A DNA stretch of 64,000 nt from DASSUW01 sp963844405 (GTDB taxonomy: Bacteria > Actinomycetota > Thermoleophilia > Solirubrobacterales > Solirubrobacteraceae). Of this stretch, positions 1 through 6,183 are shown one piece after another. Below the pieces are notes generated by a model. That model saw only the letters and a program-made list of their open reading frames with translations. It had not been told where the DNA came from and made no database searches. A program made the position numbers and the translations under genes. The stretch is taken from assembly GCA_963844405.1 (NCBI GenBank), contig CAWJNZ010000012.1, positions 186,001 through 250,000 on the forward strand, given 5' to 3'. Positions within the stretch are counted from its first letter, which is position 1. Each line of letters starts with the position of its first letter.

Positions 1-489
1 GCCGAGCGCGTCGGCGAGGTAGCGGTTGCGGGCGAGGAGGACCAGCGTGCGGTGGAAGTCGGTGTCCGCCTCGGCGAACCGCTCGTCCCCCGCACGCATC
101 CGCTCGATCGTCTCGGCGAGCAGCCGCAGGTCGCCCTCGCGCAGCCGCCGGGCGGCGAGCATCCCCGCCTGCGTCTCGACGAGCCTCAGCGCCTCGACGG
201 CCTCCCTGAGCAGCGCCGTGTCGCGATGGCGCAGGAGCACGGCCTCGGCGACGTCGCGGTCGAGCACCGACCACCGGTCCGCGGGCAGGACCTGCTGCCC
301 CTGGCCGGCGTGCACCACGATCACGTTGCGCTCCTCGAGCGCGCGGATCGCCTCGCGCGCCACGCACGGGCCGCAGGCATGGCGGGCGGCGATCTCCTCG
401 ACCCGCGGCAGCCAGGCGGCGGCGGCGATCTCGCCGGCCGCGATGTCGTCGAGGAGGTCGGCCATGATCCGTCGATAGGCCCGCTCCAT
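1..489 (-). CDS. GntR/FadR-family (FCD) transcriptional regulator, 3' end cut off by window
   Basis: The first 163 codons of a DNA-binding regulator are visible. The N-terminus has a GntR winged helix (about residues 1-70, with VARE-AIRALEERNVIVVHAGQGQ matching the family recognition helix and wing). It is followed by a helical region with 'LRLVETQAGMLAARR' and 'DTDFHRTLVLLARNRYL', the usual start of an FCD ligand-binding domain, which senses organic acids in known members. The ATG at 489 is chosen because it starts the winged helix directly. The gene is divergent from the NarL regulator at 608, leaving 118 bp for promoters. The C-terminal third lies outside the window. Confidence 0.85.
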   Translation of the reverse strand, partial: MERAYRRIMADLLDDIAAGEIAAAAWLPRVEEIAARHACGPCVAREAIRALEERNVIVVHAGQGQQVLPADRWSVLDRDVAEAVLLRHRDTALLREAVEALRLVETQAGMLAARRLREGDLRLLAETIERMRAGDERFAEADTDFHRTLVLLARNRYLADALG

Positions 490-607
490 TGGTCAGCGAT
501 GGGGTCGTGGAGACGGCGCGGCGCCGCCCGCCGCGCGGTTCTGCCGGTCAGCGTCCGCAGATGCTGGACGGCCGTCGCGCCGCGGCCTAGCGTCCTCGCG
601 CGAAGCC

Positions 608-1234
608 ATGACACAGATCCGGGTCCTGATCGCGGACCGCCACCCGCTGTTCCGCGACGGCCTCGCACGGGCGATCGACCGTGACGGCACGCTGCGGCTG
701 ATCGCCGAGGCGGACGAGCCGGCCGCCGCGCTGGAGGCGATACGGCGGCTGTCCCCCGACGTCGCGGTGCTCGACGTCGAGCTCGACGCGCTGCGCATCC
801 TCGCCGCCGTCGCCCAGCACGGCCTGCGCACCCGGGTCGCGCTCATGACGGCCGAAGTCCGCCGCGCGGACGCCTTCGAGGCCGTTGCAGCCGGAGCGCT
901 GGGATACCTCTCCAAGCAAGTCAGGGCCGACATCGTATGTGATGCCATCAGGCGCGTCGCGGCAGGTGATGCGGCACTGTGTCATGAGGCCCAGAGCGTC
1001 GTGACGGCCGAGATCCGGCTCCGGCACCAGGACGATCACCCGCTGCTCAGCCCGCGCGAGTTCGAGGTCCTGCAGCTGATGGCACAAGGGCTGAGCTATG
1101 CCGAGATCGGCTGCCGGCTCCACCTCGCGCCGACCACCGTCAAGGGCTACGCCGCCCACGTCTACGAGCGGCTCGGCGCGTCCGATCGCGTGGCCGCGGT
1201 GGTCGAGGCGATGCGGCGCGGGCTGCTCGCCTGA
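608..1234 (+). CDS. NarL/LuxR-family response regulator
   Basis: This 208-residue protein has a receiver domain (about 4-120) with the likely phospho-acceptor D56, T81 and K103, and a C-terminal LuxR-type helix-turn-helix (about 145-206, 'LSPREFEVLQLMAQGLSYAEIG'). One of the two acidic-pocket residues at the N-terminus is replaced (D10-R11 instead of DD), which may weaken Mg2+ binding or phosphorylation. No histidine kinase lies beside it, so it is an orphan regulator here. It is followed after 130 bp by an IclR gene. Assignment to the family is secure; the signal and targets are unknown. Confidence 0.9.
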   Translation: MTQIRVLIADRHPLFRDGLARAIDRDGTLRLIAEADEPAAALEAIRRLSPDVAVLDVELDALRILAAVAQHGLRTRVALMTAEVRRADAFEAVAAGALGYLSKQVRADIVCDAIRRVAAGDAALCHEAQSVVTAEIRLRHQDDHPLLSPREFEVLQLMAQGLSYAEIGCRLHLAPTTVKGYAAHVYERLGASDRVAAVVEAMRRGLLA

Positions 1235-1291
1235 GCGCTCGCCGAGTCGCGGTTGCCTCGACAGGGCGAGGCATCGAGGGGCAGAAGCTCG

Positions 1292-1316
1292 CACTGGACG
1301 ATCGATATGTCCAGTG
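1292..1316. promoter_or_regulatory. Inverted repeat upstream of the IclR gene, probable operator
   Basis: CACTGGAC and GTCCAGTG form perfect 8-bp arms separated by 9 bp (GATCGATAT), which itself contains ATCGAT. It lies 48-72 bp upstream of the IclR start at 1364. IclR proteins usually autoregulate through short palindromes, so this is the likely operator; that role is inferred from position. Confidence 0.5.
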
Positions 1317-1363
1317 ATCCAATCACACTATGTCGGCGGCGCCCCGGGAGGCACCAGCCCCGT

Positions 1364-2104
1364 ATGGCCACGGTTGACTCGTTCTTCGTCACACGCACGA
1401 TGCAGACCGTCGAGCTGCTGGCGTTCCAGTCGTGCACGGCGCCGCAGGTGGCCGAGGTCCTGCGCGTCGACGCGCGGACGGCGCGGCGGCTGCTGAACCG
1501 GCTGGCCGACGAGGGCTGGCTCGTGCGGAGCGAGGGCCGCGTGCGGACCTACACGCTGTCGCTGCGCGTCGCGGCGCTGGCCGCGCACTACGTCGAGCGG
1601 GCGCCGCTGACGGTGGCGGCGACGCCGATCGTGCGGAGCTTGCACGAGCGGACCGGCGCCGTCGCGCACCTCGTGGTGCCGAGCTACCGCTCGGTCCTGT
1701 GCCTCGTCCACCGCGCCGGCGGCGCGCCGTCGCGGCCGCACCTGGGCGAGCTCATCCCGGCGCACGCCACGGCCGGCGGCAAGGTCCTGCTCGCCCACCG
1801 CGCGGCGTGGCGCGAGAGCGTGCTCGAGCTCCCGCTCGAGCGCCTCACCGAGCGGACCGTCGTCGACCCGGACGCCGTCCGCAACGAGTGCGAAGTCACG
1901 CTCGCGCAGGGCTTCGCGCGCGAAAGCGGCGAGTATCGCGACGGCCTGCGGGGGGTCGCCGCCCCGGTGCCCGACCCGACCGGCGACGTCATGGCCGCGA
2001 TCGTGCTCAGCGGGCCCGAGGAGCCCGATGTCTGCGCGGTCACGGCCGCGGCCGCCGCCCTGCGCGACAAGCTCGCCGAGGCCGGTGAGGCCCTTGCTGC
2101 GTGA
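1364..2104 (+). CDS. IclR-family transcriptional regulator
   Basis: A 246-residue regulator with an N-terminal winged helix (about 10-65: 'TAPQVAEVLRVDARTARRLLNRLADEGWLV') and the IclR effector-binding domain (about 75-240; 'LGELIPAHATAGGKVLLAH' and 'GLRGVAAPVPDPTGDVMAAIVLSGP' are typical blocks). The ATG at 1364 was chosen because longer upstream starts add only low-complexity residues. The next gene, a methyltransferase, starts inside its 3' end at GTG 2085, so the two are probably co-transcribed. IclR may therefore control the methyltransferase-peptide-ThiF cassette. The ligand is unknown. Confidence 0.9.
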   Translation: MATVDSFFVTRTMQTVELLAFQSCTAPQVAEVLRVDARTARRLLNRLADEGWLVRSEGRVRTYTLSLRVAALAAHYVERAPLTVAATPIVRSLHERTGAVAHLVVPSYRSVLCLVHRAGGAPSRPHLGELIPAHATAGGKVLLAHRAAWRESVLELPLERLTERTVVDPDAVRNECEVTLAQGFARESGEYRDGLRGVAAPVPDPTGDVMAAIVLSGPEEPDVCAVTAAAAALRDKLAEAGEALAA

Positions 2105-2870
2105 GGACCACGCCAAGGTGGCCTACGAGGCGCTCGCGCCCGGCTACGACGACCTCACCCGCGACCACGACCATGCCGCGTGGACCGCCCTGCTCGAGGC
2201 GCGCGCCGTCGAGGCGGGCCTGGACGGCATGCGCCTGCTCGACGTCGCGTGCGGCACGGGCAACACGCTCGTGCCGATGCTCGAGCGCGGCTACGACGTG
2301 ACCGGCGTCGACGTCTCGGAGGCGATGCTCGCCGCGGCCGCGCGAAAGGCCGGTGTTCGCGCGGAGCTGATCGCGTCTGACATGCGCGCCCTGCCCGCGC
2401 TCGGCGAGTTCGACCTCGTGTGGTGCCTCGGCGACGCCCTCAACTACCTCGACACGCAGGAGGAGCTGGTGGCCACGCTCGACGGACTGCGGCGGAACCT
2501 CGCCCCGGACGGCGTCGTGGTCTTCGACGTCAACACGCTGGCGACGTTCCGGACGGCGTACTCCTCGCTGCTCGCCGTCCCCGCCGCCGACCGCGTCGTG
2601 CTGCTCGAGGGCCACGGCGACGCGGAGCTCCCGGCGGGTGGCGCGGCCGACGTCTGGATCGACCGGCTCGAGCAGCAGCCGTCGGGGTGGTGGACGAGGA
2701 CCCGCAGCGAGCACCACCACCGCCACCACCCGGAGCCCGCGGCGCGGGCGGCGCTCGCCGCCGCCGGCCTGCGCTGCCACACGCTCTACGGCACCTACAC
2801 GACCGGCGTGATGGAGACGCCGCTCGACGAGCTCCGCCACGCGAAAGCCGTGTACATCGCGCGCCAATGA
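2085..2870 (+). CDS. Class I SAM-dependent methyltransferase in the peptide cassette
   Basis: The 261-residue protein has a Rossmann-type methyltransferase core. Motif I is LLDVACGTGNT, followed by 'YDVTGVDVSEAML' (acidic end of strand 2), 'LIASDMRALP' and 'FDLVWCLGDALNYL'. It resembles the small-molecule/sugar N-methyltransferase type of fold, with the 'YEALAPGYDDLT' N-terminus. An insert near residue 210 is histidine-rich (HHHRHHP). GTG 2085 (or TTG 2094) is preferred over the 2028 ATG because the family N-terminus begins here; it overlaps the IclR end by 20 bp. A 33-nt gap separates it from the peptide gene. It may modify the peptide or an adenylylated product; the substrate is unknown. 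Confidence 0.85.
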   Translation: MRPLLREDHAKVAYEALAPGYDDLTRDHDHAAWTALLEARAVEAGLDGMRLLDVACGTGNTLVPMLERGYDVTGVDVSEAMLAAAARKAGVRAELIASDMRALPALGEFDLVWCLGDALNYLDTQEELVATLDGLRRNLAPDGVVVFDVNTLATFRTAYSSLLAVPAADRVVLLEGHGDAELPAGGAADVWIDRLEQQPSGWWTRTRSEHHHRHHPEPAARAALAAAGLRCHTLYGTYTTGVMETPLDELRHAKAVYIARQ

Positions 2871-2887
2871 CGCGCCCTAACACGCAG

Positions 2888-2896
2888 AGGAGGTGA
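2888..2896 (+). promoter_or_regulatory. Near-perfect Shine-Dalgarno for the short peptide gene
   Basis: AGGAGGTGA is fully complementary to the 3' end of 16S rRNA and is the strongest ribosome binding site noticed in the window. The spacing from AGGAGG to the CTG at 2903 is 9 nt. The GTG at 2893, which would open the long reading frame continuous with ThiF, lies inside the site itself and cannot use it. The site therefore points to translation of the short peptide frame. Confidence 0.7.
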
Positions 2897-2902
2897 ATCG
2901 TC

Positions 2903-2965
2903 CTGAACATCGAGACGCCCGACCGGCCGATCCTCACCGAGGCCGGCTACTACAAGGGCCTGTGA
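2903..2965 (+). CDS. Short peptide (20 codons), candidate RiPP precursor
   Basis: The frame reads M(CTG)-NIETPDRPILTEAGYYKGL-stop. An in-frame stop at 2894-2896 bounds it upstream, so only CTG 2903 or ATC 2897 can start it, and only CTG has normal spacing to the AGGAGGTGA. Its TGA (2963-2965) overlaps the GTG of the E1-like enzyme (2962) as GTGA, which implies translational coupling. The residues P9-I-L11-T-E-A-G15 fit the P-x-L-x-x-x-G pattern of leader peptides bound by PqqD-like recognition domains, leaving YYKGL as a possible core. There is no Cys and no C-terminal Asn, unlike microcin C. Start codon and product are inferred. Confidence 0.55.
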   Translation: MNIETPDRPILTEAGYYKGL

Positions 2966-4071
2966 ACCGTGACGGGCCGCCCGCCGGCGTGGCGGGCGGC
3001 CCGCGGTACCGGCTGCGGCCGTCGGTCGAGCCGTTCGTCGACCGCACCGGAGCGCTGTGCTTCGTGCGTCCGGGCGCCCGGGACCTGATCGTCCGCGAGC
3101 CGGAGGAGGCGGACGTCGCGCTGGTGCGGGCGCTGCGGGAGCAAAGCCTGACGGCGGCCGAGCTCGAGCGTCGGCTCGGCATCGGCGCCGCGCCGCTCCG
3201 CGACAAGCTCGACAGCCTCGTCCACGCCGGCCTCGCGCTCGTGCGCGACGATCGCGCCTCGGTCCCGCTCGCGGCCGAGGACGCGGAGCGCTTCTCGCGC
3301 CAGCTGCCGTACCTCGCCGAGCTCGGCGAAGAGACGCGCCTCCAGCACCGCCTTCGCGACGCGACCGTGGCCGTCCTCGGCTGCGGCGGCCTCGGCACGT
3401 GGGCGATCGCCGCGCTGGCCTGCGTCGGCGTCGGGCGGCTCGTGCTCGTCGACGACGACGCCGTCGACCTGAGCAACCTCAACCGGCAGATCCTCTACAT
3501 GCGCGCGGACGTGGGGGAGGGCAAGGCCGCAGCGTCGGCGCGCTGGGTGGGACGCTTCGACGCGGCGATCGAGGTCGTCGACTTGCCGCGGCGGATCGCC
3601 GCCGCGAACGATGTCGGACCGGTCATCGCCGGTGCCGACGCCGTCGTGCTGGCGGCGGACTGGCCGCCGTACGAGCTCTGCCGCTGGGTGAATGCGGCGT
3701 GCGTCGACGCTCGCGTCCCGTTCGTCGCGGCGGGCCAGGTCCCACCCCTGCTGCGGATCGGGCCGACGTACCTCCCGGGCGCCGGGCCGTGCTTCGCCTG
3801 TCACGAGACCGCCATCCGCTCGGCCTCGGCCGCCTACGACGACTACGTCGCGTTCCGCCGGTCCGATCGCGGCATCGCCTCCACGCTCGGGCCGGCGTCG
3901 GCGGTCGCCGGCGGTCTGATCGGCCTCGAGCTGATGCATCTGCTGGCCGGCGTGCCGCCGGCCACGCAGGAGCTCGCCCTGGTGCTCGACGTGCGCACGC
4001 TGGAGGTGCGCCGCGAGCCCGTGCCCCGAGATCCGGGCTGTGAGACATGCAAGTATGTTGAGCGATGTTGA
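2962..4071 (+). CDS. E1/ThiF-like ATP-dependent adenylyltransferase with N-terminal peptide-recognition-like domain
   Basis: E1-like enzymes adenylate a C-terminal carboxylate (ThiS, MoaD, ubiquitin, or a peptide as in MccB/PaaA). In this 369-residue protein residues 15-100 form a winged-helix-like region resembling the leader-binding part of Ocin-ThiF/TOMM proteins. Residues 108-369 are the E1 core: ERFSRQ near 109, nucleotide loop GCGGLG (140-145), acidic D164-D166, the NLNRQ arginine motif (172-176), and two zinc pairs, C277-x-x-C280 and C360-x-x-C363. All catalytic features look intact. No YcaO, ThiS or MoaD gene lies nearby; the neighbour is the 20-codon peptide. The GTG at 2962 is preferred over 2893. 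Confidence 0.85.
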   Translation: MNRDGPPAGVAGGPRYRLRPSVEPFVDRTGALCFVRPGARDLIVREPEEADVALVRALREQSLTAAELERRLGIGAAPLRDKLDSLVHAGLALVRDDRASVPLAAEDAERFSRQLPYLAELGEETRLQHRLRDATVAVLGCGGLGTWAIAALACVGVGRLVLVDDDAVDLSNLNRQILYMRADVGEGKAAASARWVGRFDAAIEVVDLPRRIAAANDVGPVIAGADAVVLAADWPPYELCRWVNAACVDARVPFVAAGQVPPLLRIGPTYLPGAGPCFACHETAIRSASAAYDDYVAFRRSDRGIASTLGPASAVAGGLIGLELMHLLAGVPPATQELALVLDVRTLEVRREPVPRDPGCETCKYVERC

Positions 4072-4622
4072 TCGATGAGCCGAGTCGCCTGGAAGTGCTC
4101 GCGCGGCTCATGCGACATCCGCTGCGGCAGCGGCTGCTCTTCGAGTACGCCGAGGCGGCGACGAGCCCGAGCGCGGTCGCCGCGGCGCTCGGCGAGCGAC
4201 TGAACCTCGTGAGCTACCACACGCAGGTCCTCCTGCGCGAAGGCTGCCTCGAGCTCGTGAGCACGAGGCGGCGCCGCGGGGCCGTCGAGCACTTCTACCG
4301 GTCGCGGATGCTGAGCCAGATCGACGACGACGCGTGGGAGCGCCTCCCGACGAGCGTGCGTCGCGCGCTCGTGCGGCTCACGATCGACGTCGCACGCCGC
4401 GAGATGGCGGACGCGCTCCCGCGCGGCGGGATGGACGGCGCGAGCGCGCACGTCAGCCGCACCTTCGTCGCGCTCGACGAGCAGGGTCGCGACGAGCTCG
4501 CCAAGCTGCTGAAGGCGACGCTCGAGGCCGCCGGCGAGATCAAGCGCCGCAGCCGCGTCCGCGGCGGCGATCAGCCGCCGTGGGAGCTCGTGATCATGAG
4601 CTTCGAGCGCTCACGCCCATAG
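4065..4622 (+). CDS. ArsR-like winged-helix regulator closing the peptide cassette
   Basis: A 185-residue protein whose first 75 residues form a helix-turn-helix of the ArsR/GntR-like type ('RLEVLARLMRHPLRQRLLFEYAEAATSPSAVAAALGERLNLVSYHTQVLLREGCLELV' region, shown here by its parts RLEVLARLMRHP and NLVSYHTQVLLREGCLELV). The rest is helical and charged with no recognised motif. ATG 4065 overlaps the ThiF stop by 7 bp, so it belongs to the same transcript. It ends 12 bp inside the convergent MarR gene. Its position suggests control of the cassette. Target unknown. Confidence 0.75.
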   Translation: MLIDEPSRLEVLARLMRHPLRQRLLFEYAEAATSPSAVAAALGERLNLVSYHTQVLLREGCLELVSTRRRRGAVEHFYRSRMLSQIDDDAWERLPTSVRRALVRLTIDVARREMADALPRGGMDGASAHVSRTFVALDEQGRDELAKLLKATLEAAGEIKRRSRVRGGDQPPWELVIMSFERSRP

Positions 4623-5102
4623 GCTGGGGATCGGGCGGCTCAGGCGCCGCGCCCCCGCGTCGCCGCCCGGCGTGCTGTCGAGCTCCTCGCTGAGCGCGGC
4701 GAGCTGGGTGAACACAGCGGTGACCGCGGCGCGCTCGGCTGCCGACAGCGGGGCGGTGCTGCGTTCGAGCCCCGCGATCAGCGGCGCCTGGGCCTCGTGG
4801 AGCCGGGCGGCGGTGGCGGGCGAGAGCCGGATCAGCGTGCTGCGCCGGTCGGTGGGGTGCGGGACGCGGGTCACGTGCCCGCTGCGCTCGAGACGCTGGA
4901 CGAGCGCCGTGGCCCCGCCTGAGCTGAGGTCGATCAGCGCCGCGATGCCGGATGGGGAGATCTCTCGCCGCTGTGCCAGGTGCAGGAGCGCGAGCAGCTC
5001 GGCCTCGGTGACCCCGAGCGCGCGTGCCAGTGCGGCGCGGTGACGTGCCAGTGCCACGTCGCGGCGATACAGCAGCTCCCGGATCACCTCGGCGACCGGC
5101 AT
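4611..5102 (-). CDS. MarR-family transcriptional regulator
   Basis: A 163-residue winged-helix protein with the MarR signature: 'LGVTEAELLALLHLAQRREISPSGIAALIDLSSGGATALVQRLERSGHVTRVPHPTDRRS', of which GGATALVQRLERSGHV is the recognition helix and HPTDRRS the wing. The ATG at 5102 is preferred over 5186 because the extension is arginine-rich and would cover the fgd start. It is divergent from fgd, with a 13-bp palindrome directly upstream of its start. It may control fgd-fbiC, and hence F420 supply, or only itself. Ligand unknown. Confidence 0.88.
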   Translation of the reverse strand: MPVAEVIRELLYRRDVALARHRAALARALGVTEAELLALLHLAQRREISPSGIAALIDLSSGGATALVQRLERSGHVTRVPHPTDRRSTLIRLSPATAARLHEAQAPLIAGLERSTAPLSAAERAAVTAVFTQLAALSEELDSTPGGDAGARRLSRPIPSLWA

Positions 5103-5105
5103 GTG

Positions 5106-5118
5106 TGACAGTCTGTCA
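5106..5118. promoter_or_regulatory. 13-bp palindrome between marR-type gene and fgd, probable operator
   Basis: TGACAG-T-CTGTCA is a perfect inverted repeat 4 bp upstream of the MarR start codon and about 70 bp upstream of fgd. MarR dimers bind short palindromes of this size in divergent promoters. The assignment rests on position and symmetry. Confidence 0.6.
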
Positions 5119-5184
5119 TGTCGGTCGGGCGGACGAAGACGACGGAGGCGACGCGCCGCGACCGGCCTCGCGTACCGTGTCCGC

Positions 5185-6183
5185 ATGGTTCGGTTCGGCT
5201 ACAAGGCGTCGGCGGAGCAGTTCGGGCCGCGCGAGCTGCTCGGGTTCTCGCGGCAGGCCGAGGCGATCGGGCTCGACTCCGTCGCGGTCTCGGACCACTT
5301 CCAGCCGTGGCGCCACAGCACCGGGCACGGGCCGAACTCGCTGGTCTGGCTCGGCGCGCTGGCACAGGCCACCGAGCGCGTCATGCTCGCCACGAGCGTG
5401 CTGACGCCGACGATGCGGTACCACCCGTCGATCGTCGCTCAGGCCTTCGGGACGCTCGGCTGCCTGGCGCCGGGCCGCGTCATCCTCGGCGTCGGCACCG
5501 GCGAGGCGATGAACGAGACGCCGGCCACGGCGGCTCCGTGGCCGCCGGCCAAGGAGCGCCGGCGCCGCCTGGCCGAGGCCGTCGAGCTGATGCGGCGGCT
5601 GTGGACCGAGGAGCGCGTCACCTTCGAGGGCGAGTACTACCGGACCGACCGCGCGACGATCTACGACAAGCCCGAGGAGCCGGTGCCGATCTACATCGCC
5701 GCGTCCGGGCCGCTCGCCGCCAAGCTCGCCGGCCGGGCGGGCGACGGCTTCATCTGCACCAGCGGGAAGGCGTCAGAGCTCTACGAGCAGCTGCTCTCCA
5801 GCGTGGAGGAGGGGGCGCAGGCCAGGTCGCGGGACGCCGGGGCGATCGCCCGCATGATCGAGATCAAGGTCTCCTACGACCACGACCTCGACTCCGCGCG
5901 CGAGGCGTGCGACTGGTGGGCGGCGCTGGCGCTCAGCGGCGACGAGAAGAGCGGGGTGGAGGACCCGATCGAGATGGAGCGCCTGGCCGACGCGAACCTC
6001 GACCGCGCTCACACCCGGTTCATCGTCAGCGACGACCCCGACGAGGTCGTCGAGAAGATCCGCCCCTACGTGGACCTCGGCTTCGACCACCTCGTCTTCC
6101 ACGGGCCCGGCGACGACCAGGAGCGCTTCCTGCGCCGGTTCGGCGAGGACGTGCTGCCGCGGCTGCGGTCAGCATTCGGGTGA
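5185..6183 (+). CDS. fgd: F420-dependent glucose-6-phosphate dehydrogenase
   Basis: The protein (332 residues) oxidises glucose-6-phosphate to 6-phosphogluconolactone and reduces cofactor F420 in the cytoplasm. The sequence follows mycobacterial FGD1 almost block by block: GYKASAEQF at the N-terminus, VSDHFQPWRH with the catalytic His, ATSVLTPTMRYHP, 'GVGTGEAMNE', 'AGRAGDGFICTSGK', 'MIEIKVSYD' and 'FDHLVFHGPG'. Length also matches. ATG 5185 has no Shine-Dalgarno, but TACCGT lies 6 nt upstream, so the mRNA may be leaderless. Its TGA overlaps the fbiC ATG by one base (TGATG). Pairing with fbiC couples F420 synthesis to its reduction. Confidence 0.93.
   Translation: MVRFGYKASAEQFGPRELLGFSRQAEAIGLDSVAVSDHFQPWRHSTGHGPNSLVWLGALAQATERVMLATSVLTPTMRYHPSIVAQAFGTLGCLAPGRVILGVGTGEAMNETPATAAPWPPAKERRRRLAEAVELMRRLWTEERVTFEGEYYRTDRATIYDKPEEPVPIYIAASGPLAAKLAGRAGDGFICTSGKASELYEQLLSSVEEGAQARSRDAGAIARMIEIKVSYDHDLDSAREACDWWAALALSGDEKSGVEDPIEMERLADANLDRAHTRFIVSDDPDEVVEKIRPYVDLGFDHLVFHGPGDDQERFLRRFGEDVLPRLRSAFG

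Noticed and set aside
2893..2961. N-terminal extension of the ThiF gene from GTG 2893
   Set aside because: The GTG lies inside the Shine-Dalgarno and the extension is Arg/Pro-rich; the overlapping peptide frame explains this stretch better.
2903..2965. PQQ-type precursor, because E and Y are four residues apart as in PqqA
   Set aside because: No radical SAM enzyme or other pqq gene is nearby, and the E1-like enzyme does not perform that chemistry.
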